Shown here one piece after another: positions 11,613 to 22,562 of a stretch of 64,000 bases of DNA. The notes beneath the pieces were generated by a model. It was not told the origin of the DNA. It was given only the letters and a program-made list of their open reading frames with translations, and did no database searches. The first letter of the stretch is position 1; the number at the start of each line of letters is the position of its first letter. Made by a program: the position numbers and the translations under genes. This DNA is from Chenopodium formosanum (Eukaryota; Streptophyta; Magnoliopsida; Caryophyllales; Amaranthaceae), in assembly GCA_024500155.1 (NCBI GenBank), contig CM044858.1, positions 29,282,786 to 29,346,785 of the forward strand, read 5' to 3'.

Positions 11613-13500
11613 GGTAAACGTCTCAAGGAATAAATAGTAATGTCTAAGGGGGTTGTATGAAGATACGTTGAATTCACTCTGATGTTACCAAGCTAAGGAT
11701 TCTGTTCTGAATTTGCTGTTAATGTTCCTCTGTTGTCTCTGAATGAGGCTTTGTTTTGTTTGAAATCCTAAATCTGATGCAAGGTCTAAGGGGGTTGTTT
11801 TGTTTGAAATAATGATGATGATTTTGCTACTTGGATTTGAAAAAGATCTCGAAAAGATGCAATGTTTTATTGTTTTGGTTGTAATGATGATTTTGCAGCT
11901 CGAATTAGATAATATATTAATAGTTGTTGTCGTTGGCTACTTTTTTTCGGGAGCTATATATAGAGTGAGAGGGTGGGAGGTGGTGGTTTGGCTTTTACTT
12001 GAATTTTTTTCAAACTGATGAATATTGCACTTGTACATTAGCAGTATTTGGAATGAAGTGCTCAAATGTGTTATGAGTCTCTTTCAACGTTCTGTCAATT
12101 TGGGCCCTGTGATGTCTCTTGAATCTTTATTGCTCATAATGTGCAGTGGACATGTTTAGTTCTGCTTTGAAAAATTGAGTCTGCATGTCTAGCACCAGGT
12201 CTCCTTGTTTATTGGCTATTTAAAGATGTGTAGTGGCTGTCCCTTCCAGCCTTCGCTTCCTGCTTTTTACATAAGAAATCATGAAATTTCTTTTGCCTTT
12301 TGTTTAGTTGTTTGTGCATGGATGGAGCTGCTAGTTACTTTCAATATCTAATCTCTTTGAAAGTGCACACCTGTCTTCTGCCCTTTTAATGCATAAATCC
12401 TAATGATTTGATATACAGAATTTATCTTATGCATTATGTATATTTTATTTTTAATTATTTTACCCTCAGCTTGTAGATCCTAATGTTTTTAATTACTTTT
12501 ACAAAATGCATATCCTTGACCTCTTTGAATTTTGATTAATAATTTACTTATCTTATGTTGAAGTTCCTGAGATTTGGTCTGATAATTGATATCTTATGCT
12601 CTGATACTCCATATCTTGTTATTTTTCTCCATAATTCACGATTTGATGAATTCTCATTTATATTCTATGTTTTAGAAATATGGGATTTTAAAACTTTTTG
12701 TTTGAGTTTGCAAGCATAGCTGCTGTTTGGGACTGAAATTATGCAGTTCATCGACTTGGTCCCCTGCAACCGACTTGAGTTCATTCGGGTTGTGGTGTTT
12801 TTTTGTGTGTTTGGTCTTGAGGATATAGATACTTTCTTCTCTTCCCATTCATGTACTCCTGCCATTCAATGTGTCAGGTTTATAGTTCTGTATATTTAGG
12901 TGTTTGCGATTGCTTTAGGTGCTTCATGATTGTAGCTTTTCAATCATCCTACAAAAAAGTAGATTTCATTAGCATGTGTCGTTGTAGCATGTTATTAAAT
13001 TTGTATCTTTGATTGTTATAGTTGCTATTAAATTTGTATCTTTGATTTTTGTAGGTTCTATTTATTGAAATTTCACAATTAGTCCTGCTTTTTTTCGTAT
13101 TCTATATCTTGATGCAAGTTTTTGGTGTTTTGATTATAAAATTTGTGGATGAAAGGATTTGGGTGTTACATATTCTGTCGAATTTAGCTGGTTTTGTTTT
13201 ATTTTGATTTTGTTTTACATAAAATTTGTATCTTTGATTTTTGTAGGTTCTATAAAATATGCTGCTGCCTCGTAAGGCTGCTACAGCTGCTGCCTCGCCA
13301 AGGCTGTTACATTGGTGTGACTTTGCTTGTATTTAACAGTGACTAGTATTTTCTTTAAGTTTTTTGGACCAAAATTGTAATATTACAGCCTTTTTTAATG
13401 AAAATATGTAAGTATATATAGATGTTAGTGTTTATATGTCATTTATGTGGAAAAAATGCCAAAATTTATTTATTTTTTTTTTTATTTTTTTGGGCTATTT
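11613..13500 (+). other. Non-coding interior of the CACTA element
   Basis: No gene recognised. The stretch is T-rich and resembles intron or 3'-UTR sequence. A direct repeat of about 30 bp containing TTGTATCTTTGATTTTTGTA is present near 13028 and 13225 with a degenerate copy near 12998. A short CTGCTGCCTCG repeat lies at 13260-13305. Confidence 0.5.
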
Positions 13501-13720
13501 TTGCCACCGGTTTTGAACAGAACCGGTGCCAAAAACCCCTTTAAAAAAAGCGGGAATGGGTTTTTGCCACCGGTGGCCATAATAAATATTACCACCGGTT
13601 AACCGGTGGCAATAATCATTTTTGCCACCGGTTTTGAACCGGTGGCCTTTCTTGGGGTTATTGCCACCCCCCAAATGACCACCGGTTCAAAACCGGTGGC
13701 TTAGGGGGGTTTTGAACCGA
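13500..13720. repeat. Right subterminal CCACCGGTT palindrome array
   Basis: Six units (near 13503, 13566, 13590, 13621, 13678 and 13710) have CCACCGG and CCGGTGG arms, matching the left array. Confidence 0.8.
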
Positions 13721-13957
13721 TGGCTAAGTGGTTTTTTCGCCTAGTGGAAATGAATTATTTTGGGTTTAAAGGCACGATATGAGGAAAATAATTTATAATT
13801 TGGGAAAATGGGCTATGAATTGGATTGTTTTATGAAATTTATTGAATGGAACATGGATTTAAGCACTCTAAATATTACATACTCAACCCAACCAATAATG
13901 GCGGTGAAAAGTTCATCATCAGGTTTGGTTTTGGGGAGACATTTTTAGGTGTCTACA

Positions 13958-13962
13958 CATAT
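13958..13962. repeat. Target-site duplication of Tat-2, right copy
   Basis: CATAT directly after GTGTCTACA; it pairs with 2494-2498. Confidence 0.85.
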
Positions 13963-14170
13963 CATTCTTCTCATTCTTCCATGATCTTTTCCCATCTATT
14001 GCATGTTGAATAAAGCTTGAGTCAAAATAATTAGTATAAAACTTATCCCTAATTTCCCTTTTCACAGTACTTGGTCAAGGAGAGAAGGGCGATTAATCAA
14101 GGACAACACTTTCGTTCAAGGCTTACTTTTTGACAAACTAATCGGTAGGAAAAGCAAAGCTAAGAAGATA

Positions 14171-15284
14171 ATGGCCAGTCAAGAAGAACTTAATGAAGTT
14201 AGGGGAGAAGTAGCTAACTTGGCTGAGATATTGAAGGGTTTAACTCTTCAAGTTAATGACCCTGCAAAACAACAACAAATGAACCTCATCCAGGAAAATT
14301 TGAGTAAACTATCTAATGATTATAGGTTCCAGGGCATTAGTTCACAAGGGGTCTCGGTAGACAAGGAACTTTTTTAGCAGAAGTTCAATGACATCCCTAA
14401 ATTCAAGCCTATGACTCAACCCTTATTTTCATTTAAGAGCTTTTGAAACCATAATGAATATTAAGGGAAAAGATAAGAAGGCGTTTCATTCTGTATTCTC
14501 TTTATCATTAGAAACTGTGTGTCAACAGTGGTACTTTTCTCTTGACAATGAGAAGACCTCCAATTGGGAAGAAATAAAAAGCGCTTTCATCGATAGATAT
14601 AAATGTAACATTCAAGTTGAAACTGACCATAGACAGCTTGAGATGCTAAAACAAAAAGGAAACGAAGGTTTCACTTCCTTCTTCAACAAGTGGAGGGAAA
14701 CTTCCGCTAATATGATCGAAGTCCCTATTGAGAAGGAGTCTGTGAGGTTGTTTATGAAGAATTTACAAGAGAAGTATTCGAAACACTTGAAATATCAACA
14801 CAACTTGAACACTTTCGAGGCAGTCTACGACATAGGCATTGAGATTGAAGATGACCTTGCAAAGCAAAAAGCTACTAACAATTGTAACCGCAGTGGCTGG
14901 AAAGGAAAGAAGAACGACAATCCTTCTTCTTCCGAAAGCACCCACTCTAGTAACAATGTTAGTACCTTTGACCTGAATGAAGTCTTAGCCATGAATAACC
15001 AAGAATCTAAGAAAGAATTAAGGAAAGAATTCACTCCTATTGGGATGAGCTATGATGCTGCCTTCGATCGACTCCATACTAAGGGGCTCATTACTCCCAT
15101 TGAACCTATTCAAGATCCCGCACCTGAAAAGAGATTGCCTAGTTGGAATCCAGATGCACATTGCAAGTACCATCAAGGTAGGTGTCATACTACTGAGAGC
15201 TGTTGGAAGCTAAAAGAGGTCATTCAATATTTGATCGACAATTACAAGCTTCCTATACCTCCAGTCGGCAAGAAGACCGAGTGA
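14171..15284 (+). pseudogene. gag: Tat-type retrotransposon gag, broken
   Basis: Gag forms the particle that packages element RNA. The first open part (14171-14377, 68 aa, starting MASQEELNEVRGEV) is coiled-coil-like and ends at a TAG (14375-14377). A frame change follows before the second part (14454-15284, 276 aa), which holds a retrotransposon gag domain (WYFSLDNE, then FFNKWRETSANM). Its C-terminal Cys/His segment (CKYHQGRCHTTESCWKLKEV) is typical of Tat/Ogre gag proteins in place of a classical zinc knuckle. No protease or RT follows within the 3 kb to the PPT. The stop and the frame change make it non-functional as it stands. It lies inside Tat-1 just right of the Tat-2 insertion. Confidence 0.78.
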
Positions 15285-15949
15285 TGATAAAGCACAAGAC
15301 AAGAGGCGAGCCTCAACGACAAGATTTCGTAACCTCTTTTTTCTATTTCTTTTTTATTCTTTTCCCCAATAAGTCTAGCATAGGCACCTTCCATTTTCCC
15401 CTAGTTTTTACTTTGTAGGACTTTCATTTACATTTTTCCTTTTAGCAAAAGGAGGATTTTAATTTCTTGCATATGATCATTGCATTGCATTATTAAAAAA
15501 AAAATAAAATAAAAAAAACGCCGAATTAAGCACAAGGTATACCAATGAGGGGAGGCACCCCTTGTAGCCATATCATATCACCTTTCACCTTTTATATATA
15601 CAATCCTTTTTTGATAAAACACTTAGAGCCTCGTCTAACGATAGACCTTTCTTTCTTCAACCCACATCTACCTCACCTTGGGATGGGATGGTGTGCAACT
15701 TATGCAAGTTCTAAATACAAAAGCTTGAGCGATCTCAAAAGAATAAAAATAAAATAAAAATAAAAAATTAAAGTGTTCAAAAGGGCAAGTGTTCCAATGT
15801 CTATGATATGAAAATATCTTCGATAAGAACACGTCTCGGATTGAGTCTCTTATCGAGTGTTCGGTACCGGGCCTGAGAAATATGAATGCCAAGTGAGTGA
15901 TAGACCGCATGATCGGGATCGCCCACACTTATAAAAATAAAAAAAATGC

Positions 15950-15980
<31 letters not shown>

Positions 15981-17640
15981 AAGAGCAAAAAATTAACAAA
16001 AAAAAGAAAAGAGCTCAAACGTGAGAAAACTCAAGCATAAAAATATAAAGATTCAAAAGCAAAGTTGCACACCTTGGGGGCTTATCTAGGGTCTTGAGCC
16101 TTTATCCCCTTCTTTCTTTAACCTTTAGCCTAACCACGTTACCACACTTAAAAGACCTTTTTGAGGTATACACACACTTGTACGAGGTTCGGCTAGAGCT
16201 ACGTTTGGCCTGATTCCTAACGGATACGTAAGCAACCTCACATTGAGGTGCGGCCATAATAAAAATGCATTCATATTCACATTCACACACTTACACCGTG
16301 ATCATATCAAGAGATCTCCAATGCTCATCCCTATTCACTTAGAGCTAGACTTGGGGGCTTGATCCTTACATCATTAGCCTACCTAGCCTAAGAGTCCCAT
16401 CTCTTGACTCTTTCCAATATATTTTCCACACCCTTAGCCTTTGCAGCCTAACTTTAGTGTCACTTTCACACGCATCACAAATACATGACCATAGTCCTTC
16501 CTTTAGGAACCCTTTGTCATGAAATCTTAACACAACGTTGAAACATGCTTTGTCATATCAACATCACTCATCATTCATAATCATCATTGTATCAGGAAGT
16601 ATGAAGTACTTAGCCTCCGCGCCTAAGTTACCTAAATACTTTCATAATCGAGTCAACTAAGATAGCTTAGGAGAAATTAATCCTTGCACCTTGAGAGATA
16701 GCATCAAATGCATATACTTGATTAAGCTCATTCAACATGCCCATCACTCACTTTGATTCTTTTTCACGTTTTTCTTTTTCGGGAGAAAGTCGGTACCCTC
16801 CACAAAAATGATGGAAATTTTTTGAAATTTTTGCTTTTTTGCATTTTCGAGTCATGTACATTGAGTCATGTCGTGTCATATCACATCGAGTGGAGTTTAA
16901 CACATGTGTCAAACGCTTTGAGTCGAGTCATAGCAATGCAACCAGTCAAGCAACACTAAGCCTTAGGTAAACCCTAAGATAATAAAAGGTTAGCAAAGTC
17001 CTATAGTCCGAAATATAGATGCAGGTACATCCCAGGGAGCAACAATATTTCCGGATTTTTTCGAAAACCGCAAATATAGATGTATGAAACTTTTCCAAGA
17101 TGAGAGAAGTTTGAGCAAAATTATATAGATCAGTAAATTAGAGATGAAAAGCCTTAATTTGTAAAAGATTTGAGCAGATTTGGTTGTAAGGAAGCGACCA
17201 AATTGAAAGTTCAGAGCGAAACCAGGCAATGAACAGCAGCAGCAGAATTGAAAAAGAAATCTGTCGCCAAATGACAAGGTTGTCGCCTGGCGACAGAGCA
17301 ATATTGCGGCGACAAGCACTTTTGGCTTGCGCTGGTGTGGTGACAGGTCACGTGGCTTCATGATGTGGTCATATGGACCTAGTGCAGAAGTTTGGGATCC
17401 TTGGTACGCTAGTTAGCCCCTCTAAGAAATTTGACATGATTTAGTGATCGTCTCGATTGCAATCACAATGAGCGATCGACCTGACAAAAGATCGTATCAC
17501 TTAGCTTAAAGCGCCTAAGCATTGGCTCATCGCAAGCACCGGAGCAACGGTTCACAACAATTTCCTAGGATGGAAGAAGATTTGAAGATTCAAGAAGACG
17601 AAGCTTTCAACAGGGGGGCTTTAAAATTTAAAGGGTCTCA
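15285..17640 (+). other. Tat-1 region between gag and the 3' repeats, no pol
   Basis: No pol domains in any frame. It shares inverted non-coding blocks with the Tat-2 interior (15660-15930 and 16100-16340) and contains A-rich stretches (15490-15520 and 15950-16020). The motif TGTCGCCTGGCGACAG occurs at 17281-17296. Confidence 0.65.
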
Positions 17641-18245
17641 CTTGGATTTGAGAAGGACAGTTTGAGATGAAGTGACCTTCAATAGCTTTCACTATGATTG
17701 GGGAGGTTATTATTAGATTTGAGAAGAACGGTTGAAGATGAAGCGGTCTTTGATAGCTTTCGCTAAGAATGTGGAGGTTACCACTTAATTTGAGAAGATG
17801 GCACGAGATGAGAAATCTTCGACAACGCCCCCTAAGATTGTGGAAGTTGTCACCTATATTTGAGAAGAGTTGTTCGTGATGAGGCTATCTTCGACAACAT
17901 TCGCTATGATTGGGAAGTTTGTCACCATGATTCCAGGAAAAGCTCGAGATGTAGCAACAATGATAGACAGCGTTCCCTAGGATGTGGAGCGTTGTCACGA
18001 AAAACTGAAGATGACGAGATATGGTCACCTTCGACGGTCCCTTAAGATAAAGAAGAGATTGTCTATAGCAGAGACGCACTGCCATGGCGACGTACTGCCA
18101 CAAGCCTGAGATAACGACGTACGGTTATTTTTGACGATGTTCCCGAGATACCGTGGAGGATTGTCACCAAGAAATGTTGAAGATGACGATGCAATGTTAC
18201 CTTCAATAGATGGCGTTCTCTAGCTTGTAGAAGGTCGTTAGAACA
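17640..18245 (+). repeat. Degenerate tandem repeat of about 70 bp upstream of the Tat-1 PPT
   Basis: About eight diverged units begin near 17645, 17716, 17787, 17856, 17928, 17997, 18115 and 18170. They share elements such as ATTTGAGAAGA, GATGAAG and a closing GTTGTCACC. It holds the same position as the 32-bp array of Tat-2 but has a different unit. Confidence 0.65.
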
Positions 18246-18456
18246 AAATGCAACAACAAAACGGTTACCCTAGAGACGTGTGCTTGACGATGCAAGATAC
18301 GCGCTTCTTAACTCTTTTATCTGTTTAACTAACATTGTTTTGCAGGTATCGGCGTTATAAGAATGATTTAGGATCGCAGAACGTTCTGAATCATTGTCCG
18401 TCCCTATCGATACTTTGACTTTTGTTTTCGAAACCTAAGTTTCTCCAAACTCAGTC

Positions 18457-18470
18457 AAAGTGGGGGCTTC
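18457..18470 (+). other. Polypurine tract of Tat-1
   Basis: AAAGTGGGGGCTTC directly before TGTAGACACC of the 3' LTR. Confidence 0.8.
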
Positions 18471-20273
18471 TGTAGACACCCATTTATCTCTCCCCAAAAC
18501 CAAACCCAGTGATGAAAACCTTTCACGTCGAACCATAATCGAATAAGGTGAAAGTGTGAAAAGACGAGTGTTGCGGTTATTTTTATTTAAAAATCTTTCT
18601 TTCTGTTTTCGAAAAACAACCCTATTTTCTGAAAACGTCCAATCTAGATTAGTTTGGTCATTAATAAGGGTCCAATAATAGTGTCGTTCGATGGGGCTTG
18701 AAAAGACCTTTCCAACGATATATTATAAGCCTAATTCCGATGAATAATGAGGAAATTATGGCCAAAATACTAAACTGGGCCCAAACCGGATTTTACCTAC
18801 GACCCAATGATCATTTGGAGGGTCCAAAGGTTTAATCCTATTCCTAAACTAATAAGGATTGATTAGAATCTTCTATAAGTTTTTAAAAGATCTTAATAAT
18901 TATCCTTTTTTGAAAAGATAAGATCATAGAGTTTGAATTTGAATAAAACTTTCCTTTTTAAAAGTCCTAATTCTATTCAGATTTAAAGATGTTCAAAGAC
19001 AGTCAGATTTTATTTTTGTGCCTCATAATTTTTATCCACTATTTATATGGTTGGATAGATCTTGAAATTATCTTTCCAATGATATATTATAATATTAATT
19101 TCAAGCTATAAGGAAAAAGATATGAAAGGAATACAAAACTCTATCCAAAACTGACACCCTTCCACTATTTCGGCAATATCATTTTATCTACAAAATATTT
19201 TAATCTCACTTTAATTGCATTGGAAAGTAGTTTTCAAGAGATTTCCAACGACATATTATATGACTTATTTAGACTTCTGGATCAAAAGATATGATAAAAA
19301 AAAATCTGCAAAAACTGTCTTTGTCGCCAAACGACAAGTCTGTCGCCTGGCGAGAAGATAAATTTCTGGCGACAAGGTCGGTTTGTTGGCGACAATGTGT
19401 AGTTTTATTCCTTATCAAATTCTATGATTTTTTGGACTGTTTTCTTATAAATAGGGTCCTCGACCTCCGTTTTCAATCATCAATTCTCTCTATTCTCTCT
19501 CTTTTTCTAAACTAGCTTTTTACAAACAAAATTCCGCATACATAAGATCTAGAAACACCTAGCCAAGTTTGAAGTTGCCTTCGCCCTAGACGTGCAAGGT
19601 TTAATTTTTTCTGAGGGTTTGGTCTGAATCTAGTTTAAACTTTATTTAATTTGATTATAATTTATTTTCATTGAAGTTTACTAACTTGTGTATTTTGTTA
19701 TTAGAAAGAGGTACGAGGCGTCAAAGTATGTGATCTTATTGCTTTATTCTTGTAGAAAGCATGTTTATTATTTTAATTCCTAGTATCATGTTAGGATGTT
19801 ATTTATGCTTTCTAGAATCATGTTTAGGGTGCCTCTTATTATTTATAATATCATGTTAGTACCATGTTAGGGTTAAAGCTTTGATCTTTAATACTTTGTG
19901 ACATGCTAGGATTTGTTATTAATCTTGTTAGTATCATGCCTAGGATCTTGCTATTATTATTAAGCTTTATGATGCCTTATCATGATTATGATTATATTAT
20001 GATTATTATTATGATTATGCTTATTATTATGTTGCTTGATATTTATATTATTGTTATTGCTTGATCACGCCTTTTATGCATGTTTAAAGGGAATTTGTTC
20101 TTGAAATCACGCTTAATAAGATAATTAATAATTTGATTTAGGCTAATATGATTTAATTCAAGTGATCGCCAATAATAGATTTATTTGTGCATTAATATTC
20201 AACCAACATAGATTAAACAGGTTTAGGGCTAAACCTAATGATTGCATGTTAGTCAAAAAGCGCACATGAATAC
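18471..20273 (+). repeat. Tat-1 3' LTR, interrupted at 20273
   Basis: It starts TGTAGACACC. The U3 part is similar to the Tat-2 LTR in reverse; the part from about 19540 matches 1-760. The TATA box TATAAATA is at 19446-19453. At 20273 the sequence switches to the CopB-1 LTR, and the final 290 bp of the LTR are not found beyond CopB-1 as a simple continuation. Confidence 0.85.
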
Positions 20274-20663
20274 TGAAAGGAATGGTGTCCTTCGAACAAG
20301 TGTATTATTCTGATAGCGGGTTCAAAATTATTAGAAAGCTAATATATTCAGTAAGGTCAAGTGATCGGAATGCCTGGGTGGAGGCCGCTTTCGATCAGTA
20401 ATATTAATATAATTAATATTACAGCTTAATCTTGACTGAACCCATCGGGTCACACCCAAGCAAAATATACGAACTGACTCGACGAATTAATTCGTAAGAA
20501 ATTAATTTGTCGCCCGAGTGTTAAACATTTAGATGTCGGAAATTCGAGCTTGGAGCGTCGAAAACGAGCGTCGGAGAATCTCAAATGTCGAGCCAAAATT
20601 TAGGATTTGGCGAGACGAGAAAATGCATCAAGTAACAAGTAAAATCCTAGCCACGCAAAAGGC

Positions 20664-20668
20664 TAGGA
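20664..20668. repeat. Target-site duplication of the nested solo LTR
   Basis: TAGGA here and at 22358-22362; the empty site is present in the 3' LTR near 30751. Confidence 0.85.
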
Positions 20669-22357
20669 TGAAGGGCGCGAAAACGGTAGGTCGTTGGGCT
20701 ACCTCCCCACCCAATCAAACAATATTTATAACTCAACAAACCCCTATGGAAGTGTAGTGGTAAGTCGAGGTCGAACCCAAATGAATGGAAATTGAATGTA
20801 TATTGCCTAATGTCAAGCTACTCCGAAGTCAAATACGGGGTCTATGGTAAGAACTAGAGCTAGAGCTAATCGATGCAATGAACTTGTATAAAATCAATAT
20901 AAAAGACACTAGGGGAATGGATCCACATGTAATTGCAATGGAGAATGGTAATTTGGGAGGTCAAACCAACTAAGTCAAGTGATATGAAGGAAGATCAAAC
21001 ATGTATCCAAAAGAGCATACCAAGATATTTCTCTTAGAGGTCTAACTAGCGCCAACTACGCTAAACACTAACTAGGAAACGTCACAAGATACTTCAATCG
21101 AGAAATTGCAAGTCACTAACCAATGGTCCGTATCATATTAAGCTTACAATGCAATCTAGTGCACCAATTAAAGATGTCCAAGCTTCAATCAATTACACAC
21201 ATGCACATGAATCATCAACCAAGTTTAATCATATCATCAACTCCATTAATTATCCCCAAATTACTCTAATCCATCACTCATACATGCTTCACCATTGCCC
21301 TAGCTAGTAAACTACTCACTAGCCATTGAAATTAAGATCAAAACTACACTAATCATCAATTTCATCATCAACATATTAGAAATCAAAGATCAAATCAACA
21401 ATCAATCAAACTTCAATCAAACTCCAATCAAACATCAAACAAACTTCAATCAATCAACTATAATATGAAAAACAAATGAAATCAACTAAAAACAAACTTA
21501 TATTGAAATCAAAGATGAAAGATCCTTACAAACTTTGATTAAAAGATCAATTACAATGGAGAATTCTTGAACAATCAACCAAAAACCATGAGTTTCTCTC
21601 TCTTCAATTCTTGAGTTTCTCTCTCTAAAATTCTAATAAAAAACTAAGATCTAATTTGCTTAATGAATTCTTAATGAAAAAAACTTAGCCAAAAATAGAA
21701 GGAAATAACTATATATACAAAGAGGAGGTCGGTTTTGACGCCCAAAAATAGACCCACGCCGGTGCGATCGCACGTAGGAAAGAGAGTGGCGCGCACGGGA
21801 AACACACCCAGCTGGGTGCGCCCGCACGCACCAGATGTGCGGCCGCACTCGATACATGTGCGGCCGCACACCACCCGTGTGCGCCCGCACCAAACTGGGT
21901 AAACTCCCTCTCTTCTCTTCGTCCTAGCTCATGAGGTGCACACACCCTAGATGATGGTGATGGAGGACAAGGTAGGCAGCAACTTCCCTTAGAATTCTTG
22001 AAAAACATAAGCCATGAAAAGTGCACAACCAAGGTCTTGAAGCTTGCTCCTCGGATCCCCTTTGACTTGAAACTCTTTGCACAAGCATAAGGCATGAAAA
22101 GCAATGAAAAACATGGAAAGGAAGCTCGGGAATTCTTGGACAATCAATCACAACCTACAAACAAAAGAGGAAAAGCAAATAAAAAGGGAAAAACAACAAG
22201 TAAACTAGAAAATGCACAAAATAGAGAAACTAACTAAGAAAAGCATAAAATGAAGAAATTAAGAGTAAAACTAAGGAAAACTAAAGAAAAGAGTAATAAA
22301 ATGAAATGAAATTCATCCAAAAAGAGATCAAATGAGTGTCATAAATGTCACTCATCA
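20669..22357 (-). mobile_element. Solo LTR, 1.7 kb, unassigned family
   Basis: It is bounded by TGAAGGG and CTCATCA with a perfect 5-bp TSD (TAGGA). It has no internal domain, PBS or PPT, so it is best explained as a solo LTR left by recombination. Read on the minus strand it begins TGATGAGTGACATTTATGAC, which is shared with the fragment ending at 59375. It contains a GC-rich palindromic island at 21750-21900. ORFs crossing the island are not credible genes. Confidence 0.82.
21750..21900. repeat. GTGCGGCCGCAC-type palindrome cluster
   Basis: Five related palindromic 12-mers (GTGCGATCGCAC, GTGCGCCCGCAC twice, GTGCGGCCGCAC twice) lie within about 130 bp of otherwise AT-rich sequence. Confidence 0.8.
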
Positions 22358-22374
22358 TAGGAATGCATGCCCAA

Positions 22375-22562
22375 TAGAAGCATGCCACGTGGCAGCACAC
22401 ATGGCAAAAACGCCATGTGGAAGCACACGTGACGGCACACGCAGCCGCCACATTGGCAGCCACCAAGTGGCAGCGTGCCACGTTGGCAGCGTGCCACGTG
22501 GCAACGTGCCACGTTGGCAGCGTGCCACATGGCATCGTGCCACGGTGGCGACATATGTGGCA
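22375..22562. repeat. CCACGTGGCA-type repeat island in CopB-1 5' LTR
   Basis: Degenerate units GCGTGCCACGTGGCA and GCCACGTTGGCA lie back to back. The CACGTG palindrome is the plant G-box core. It is present in all three CopB LTRs with different unit numbers. Confidence 0.75.

Larger units (their letters stand above)
9731..13746 (+). mobile_element. Non-autonomous CACTA transposon carrying captured host gene fragments
   Basis: Terminal inverted repeats are CACTAGTAGAAAAA on the left and, on the opposite strand at the right end, CACTAGGCGAAAAAA. A 3-bp TSD flanks it and the empty site is known from the other Tat-2 LTR. Subterminal arrays of CCACCGGTT-type palindromes lie at 9768-9900 and 13500-13720, the kind of sites bound by CACTA transposition proteins. 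I found no transposase ORF. Inside are intron-containing pieces of host genes: a probable glutamyl-tRNA synthetase start (10372-10481) and TCTP exons (11379-11612). The pieces are in plus orientation, with a pyrimidine-rich 5'-UTR-like stretch at 9930-10190. The element was mobilised in trans and is the youngest insertion in this stack. Confidence 0.9.
2499..13957 (-). mobile_element. Tat-2: non-autonomous Tat-like LTR retrotransposon nested inverted in Tat-1
   Basis: Complete structure on the minus strand: 5' LTR 8330-13957 (split by a CACTA element), PBS 8309-8326, internal region 4134-8308, PPT 4120-4133, 3' LTR 2499-4119, TSD CATAT on both sides. The internal region has no gag or pol and is about 4.2 kb. 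It shares non-coding blocks with Tat-1 in reverse orientation (for example 5880-6010 with 16120-16262, and 6171-6315 with 15780-15928), so the two belong to one family or sister families. It would depend on proteins from elsewhere. It sits in Tat-1 and is therefore younger. Confidence 0.88.
8330..13957 (-). repeat. Tat-2 5' LTR, split by a CACTA transposon
   Basis: The LTR sequence occupies 8330-9730 and 13747-13957 and matches 2499-4119. The gap is the CACTA element at 9731-13746. The minus-strand TATA box is at 8929-8936 (plus strand TATTTATA). Confidence 0.88.
1..20273 (+). mobile_element. Tat-1: Ty3/gypsy Tat-like LTR retrotransposon, partial, host of nested insertions
   Basis: The element reads 5' LTR (cut by the window start) to 1048, PBS 1055-1072, leader to 2498, interruption by Tat-2 (2499-13957), broken gag 14171-15284, non-coding 3' part with degenerate repeats, PPT 18457-18470, and 3' LTR from 18471 that is interrupted at 20273 by CopB-1. 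The two LTR segments match closely (1-760 against 19540-20273). Only gag-like coding sequence is present and no protease, RT, RNase H or integrase was found, so it would have been non-autonomous. The tRNA-Arg-like PBS and the gag C-terminal Cys/His pattern fit the Tat/Ogre branch; this lineage call is an inference from family knowledge. Confidence 0.8.

Noticed and set aside
20669..22357. A complete small (TRIM-like) element
   Set aside because: No internal terminal repeats, PBS or PPT inside; TG...CA ends with a TSD fit a solo LTR better.
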